Shown: piece after piece, positions 5,190-5,490 of the stretch
How the letters are laid out: each line of letters opens with the position of its first letter
Numbering within the stretch: position 1 is the first letter of the stretch
Assembly: GCA_913062735.1 (NCBI GenBank)
Contig: CAJXWI010000207.1
Span: forward strand, 1-5,490
Origin: an uncultured Arcobacter sp.
Lineage (GTDB): Bacteria > Campylobacterota > Campylobacteria > Campylobacterales > Arcobacteraceae
Direction: 5' to 3'
Length of the DNA: 5,490 nt
Notes under the pieces: model-generated
What the model saw: the letters and a program-made list of their open reading frames with translations, nothing else
The model's database searches: none
Told to the model about the DNA's origin: nothing
Position numbers and translations under genes: made by a program

Positions 5190-5490
5190 ATCAAAATTTC
5201 AATTATTATTCCCGTTTATAAAGAAAAAAGAATTAATTTATATTTACAGGCTTTATTGGAAAACAATTCTTTAAAAAAAGATGAAATTATTGTAGTGGAT
5301 GGGCATAATGATTCTACGATAAAAGAGATACAGCATGAAAATATCATAAAAATCACGTCAGAAAAAGGACGAGCAAAACAAATGAATAAAGCGGCCAACC
5401 TTGCTAGTGGTTCTGTTTTACTTTTTTTACATGCAGATACAATTTTGCCCAAAAATGCGCTTAATTTAATTAGGGAAAGTTTAAACAAAG
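5190..5490 (+). CDS. TIGR04283-type arsenosugar biosynthesis glycosyltransferase (GT2), 5' part
   Basis: The first 100 codons of a family 2 glycosyltransferase that continues beyond the right edge. It opens KISIIIPVYKEK, the typical GT-A first strand. It then has VVDGHNDST (35-43; nucleotide-sugar site, usually VDGGSxDxT), GRAKQMNKAANLASG (60-74) and LLFLHADTILP (77-87), where HAD is the metal-binding DxD equivalent. The GRAxQMN and LFLHADTxLP motifs are specific to the TIGR04283 family found with arsS and arsM. It presumably glycosylates the arsenoribose precursor or a related intermediate; the exact acceptor is not known to me. It is divergent from the operon across an 87-nt spacer. Oddly, the frame has no ATG, GTG or TTG in a usable place: the codon expected to be ATG is ATC (5190-5192), 6 nt after AAAGGA. 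Homology is clear; the start is uncertain. Confidence 0.82.
   Translation, partial: MKISIIIPVYKEKRINLYLQALLENNSLKKDEIIVVDGHNDSTIKEIQHENIIKITSEKGRAKQMNKAANLASGSVLLFLHADTILPKNALNLIRESLNK

Noticed and set aside
5216..5488. Minus-strand 90-codon open frame at the right edge
   Set aside because: It is the antisense shadow of the plus-strand GT2 glycosyltransferase, whose conserved motifs (GRAKQMN, LFLHADTILP) are clear.

Overview
The window is a compact, AT-rich arsenosugar-biosynthesis locus. Very low GC, runs of A/T, clear Shine-Dalgarno sequences (AAGGA type), tightly overlapping genes and AAA/TTA-rich codon use suggest a Campylobacterota member, possibly Arcobacter-like. That placement is an inference from composition and gene style; no taxonomic marker gene is present.

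Layout. Positions 1-302 contain no long gene. On the minus strand they hold a possible A/T terminator for the operon (264-286), a weak -10 region, a possible 25-codon ORF with a good ribosome binding site (136-213), and the first codons of another minus-strand gene that runs off the left edge (1-46). From 303 to 5102 there is one minus-strand operon, read right to left. It encodes a 670-residue fusion of the radical SAM enzyme ArsS with the arsenite methyltransferase ArsM (3090-5102), a TIGR04282/DUF2064-type nucleotidyl/glycosyltransferase (2391-3053), a mercuric-reductase-like flavoprotein disulfide oxidoreductase (967-2409) and a TVP38/TMEM64 (VTT domain) membrane protein (303-977). The last two junctions overlap (19 and 11 nt), and the first gap is only 36 nt. 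A divergent plus-strand gene (5190 to the right edge, partial) encodes the TIGR04283-type family 2 glycosyltransferase of the same pathway. The 87-nt divergent spacer carries overlapping opposed -10 boxes and a 6+3+6 dyad.

How the genes fit together. From family knowledge, ArsM methylates As(III) to dimethylarsenite, and ArsS then transfers a 5'-deoxyadenosyl group from SAM to arsenic, giving the dimethylarsinoyl-deoxyadenosine precursor. The two glycosyltransferase-like proteins are those that habitually accompany this pair and are thought to act after the adenosine is trimmed. The flavoprotein and VTT protein are inferred partners: a possible reductase for pentavalent or thiol-bound intermediates, and a possible membrane-lipid or export component.

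Most interesting points: the ArsS-ArsM fusion retains a near-perfect internal ribosome binding site and ATG exactly at the domain junction (a possible second, stand-alone ArsM product); the divergent glycosyltransferase has no ATG/GTG/TTG start and appears to begin at ATC; and the divergent spacer looks like a shared regulatory switch.
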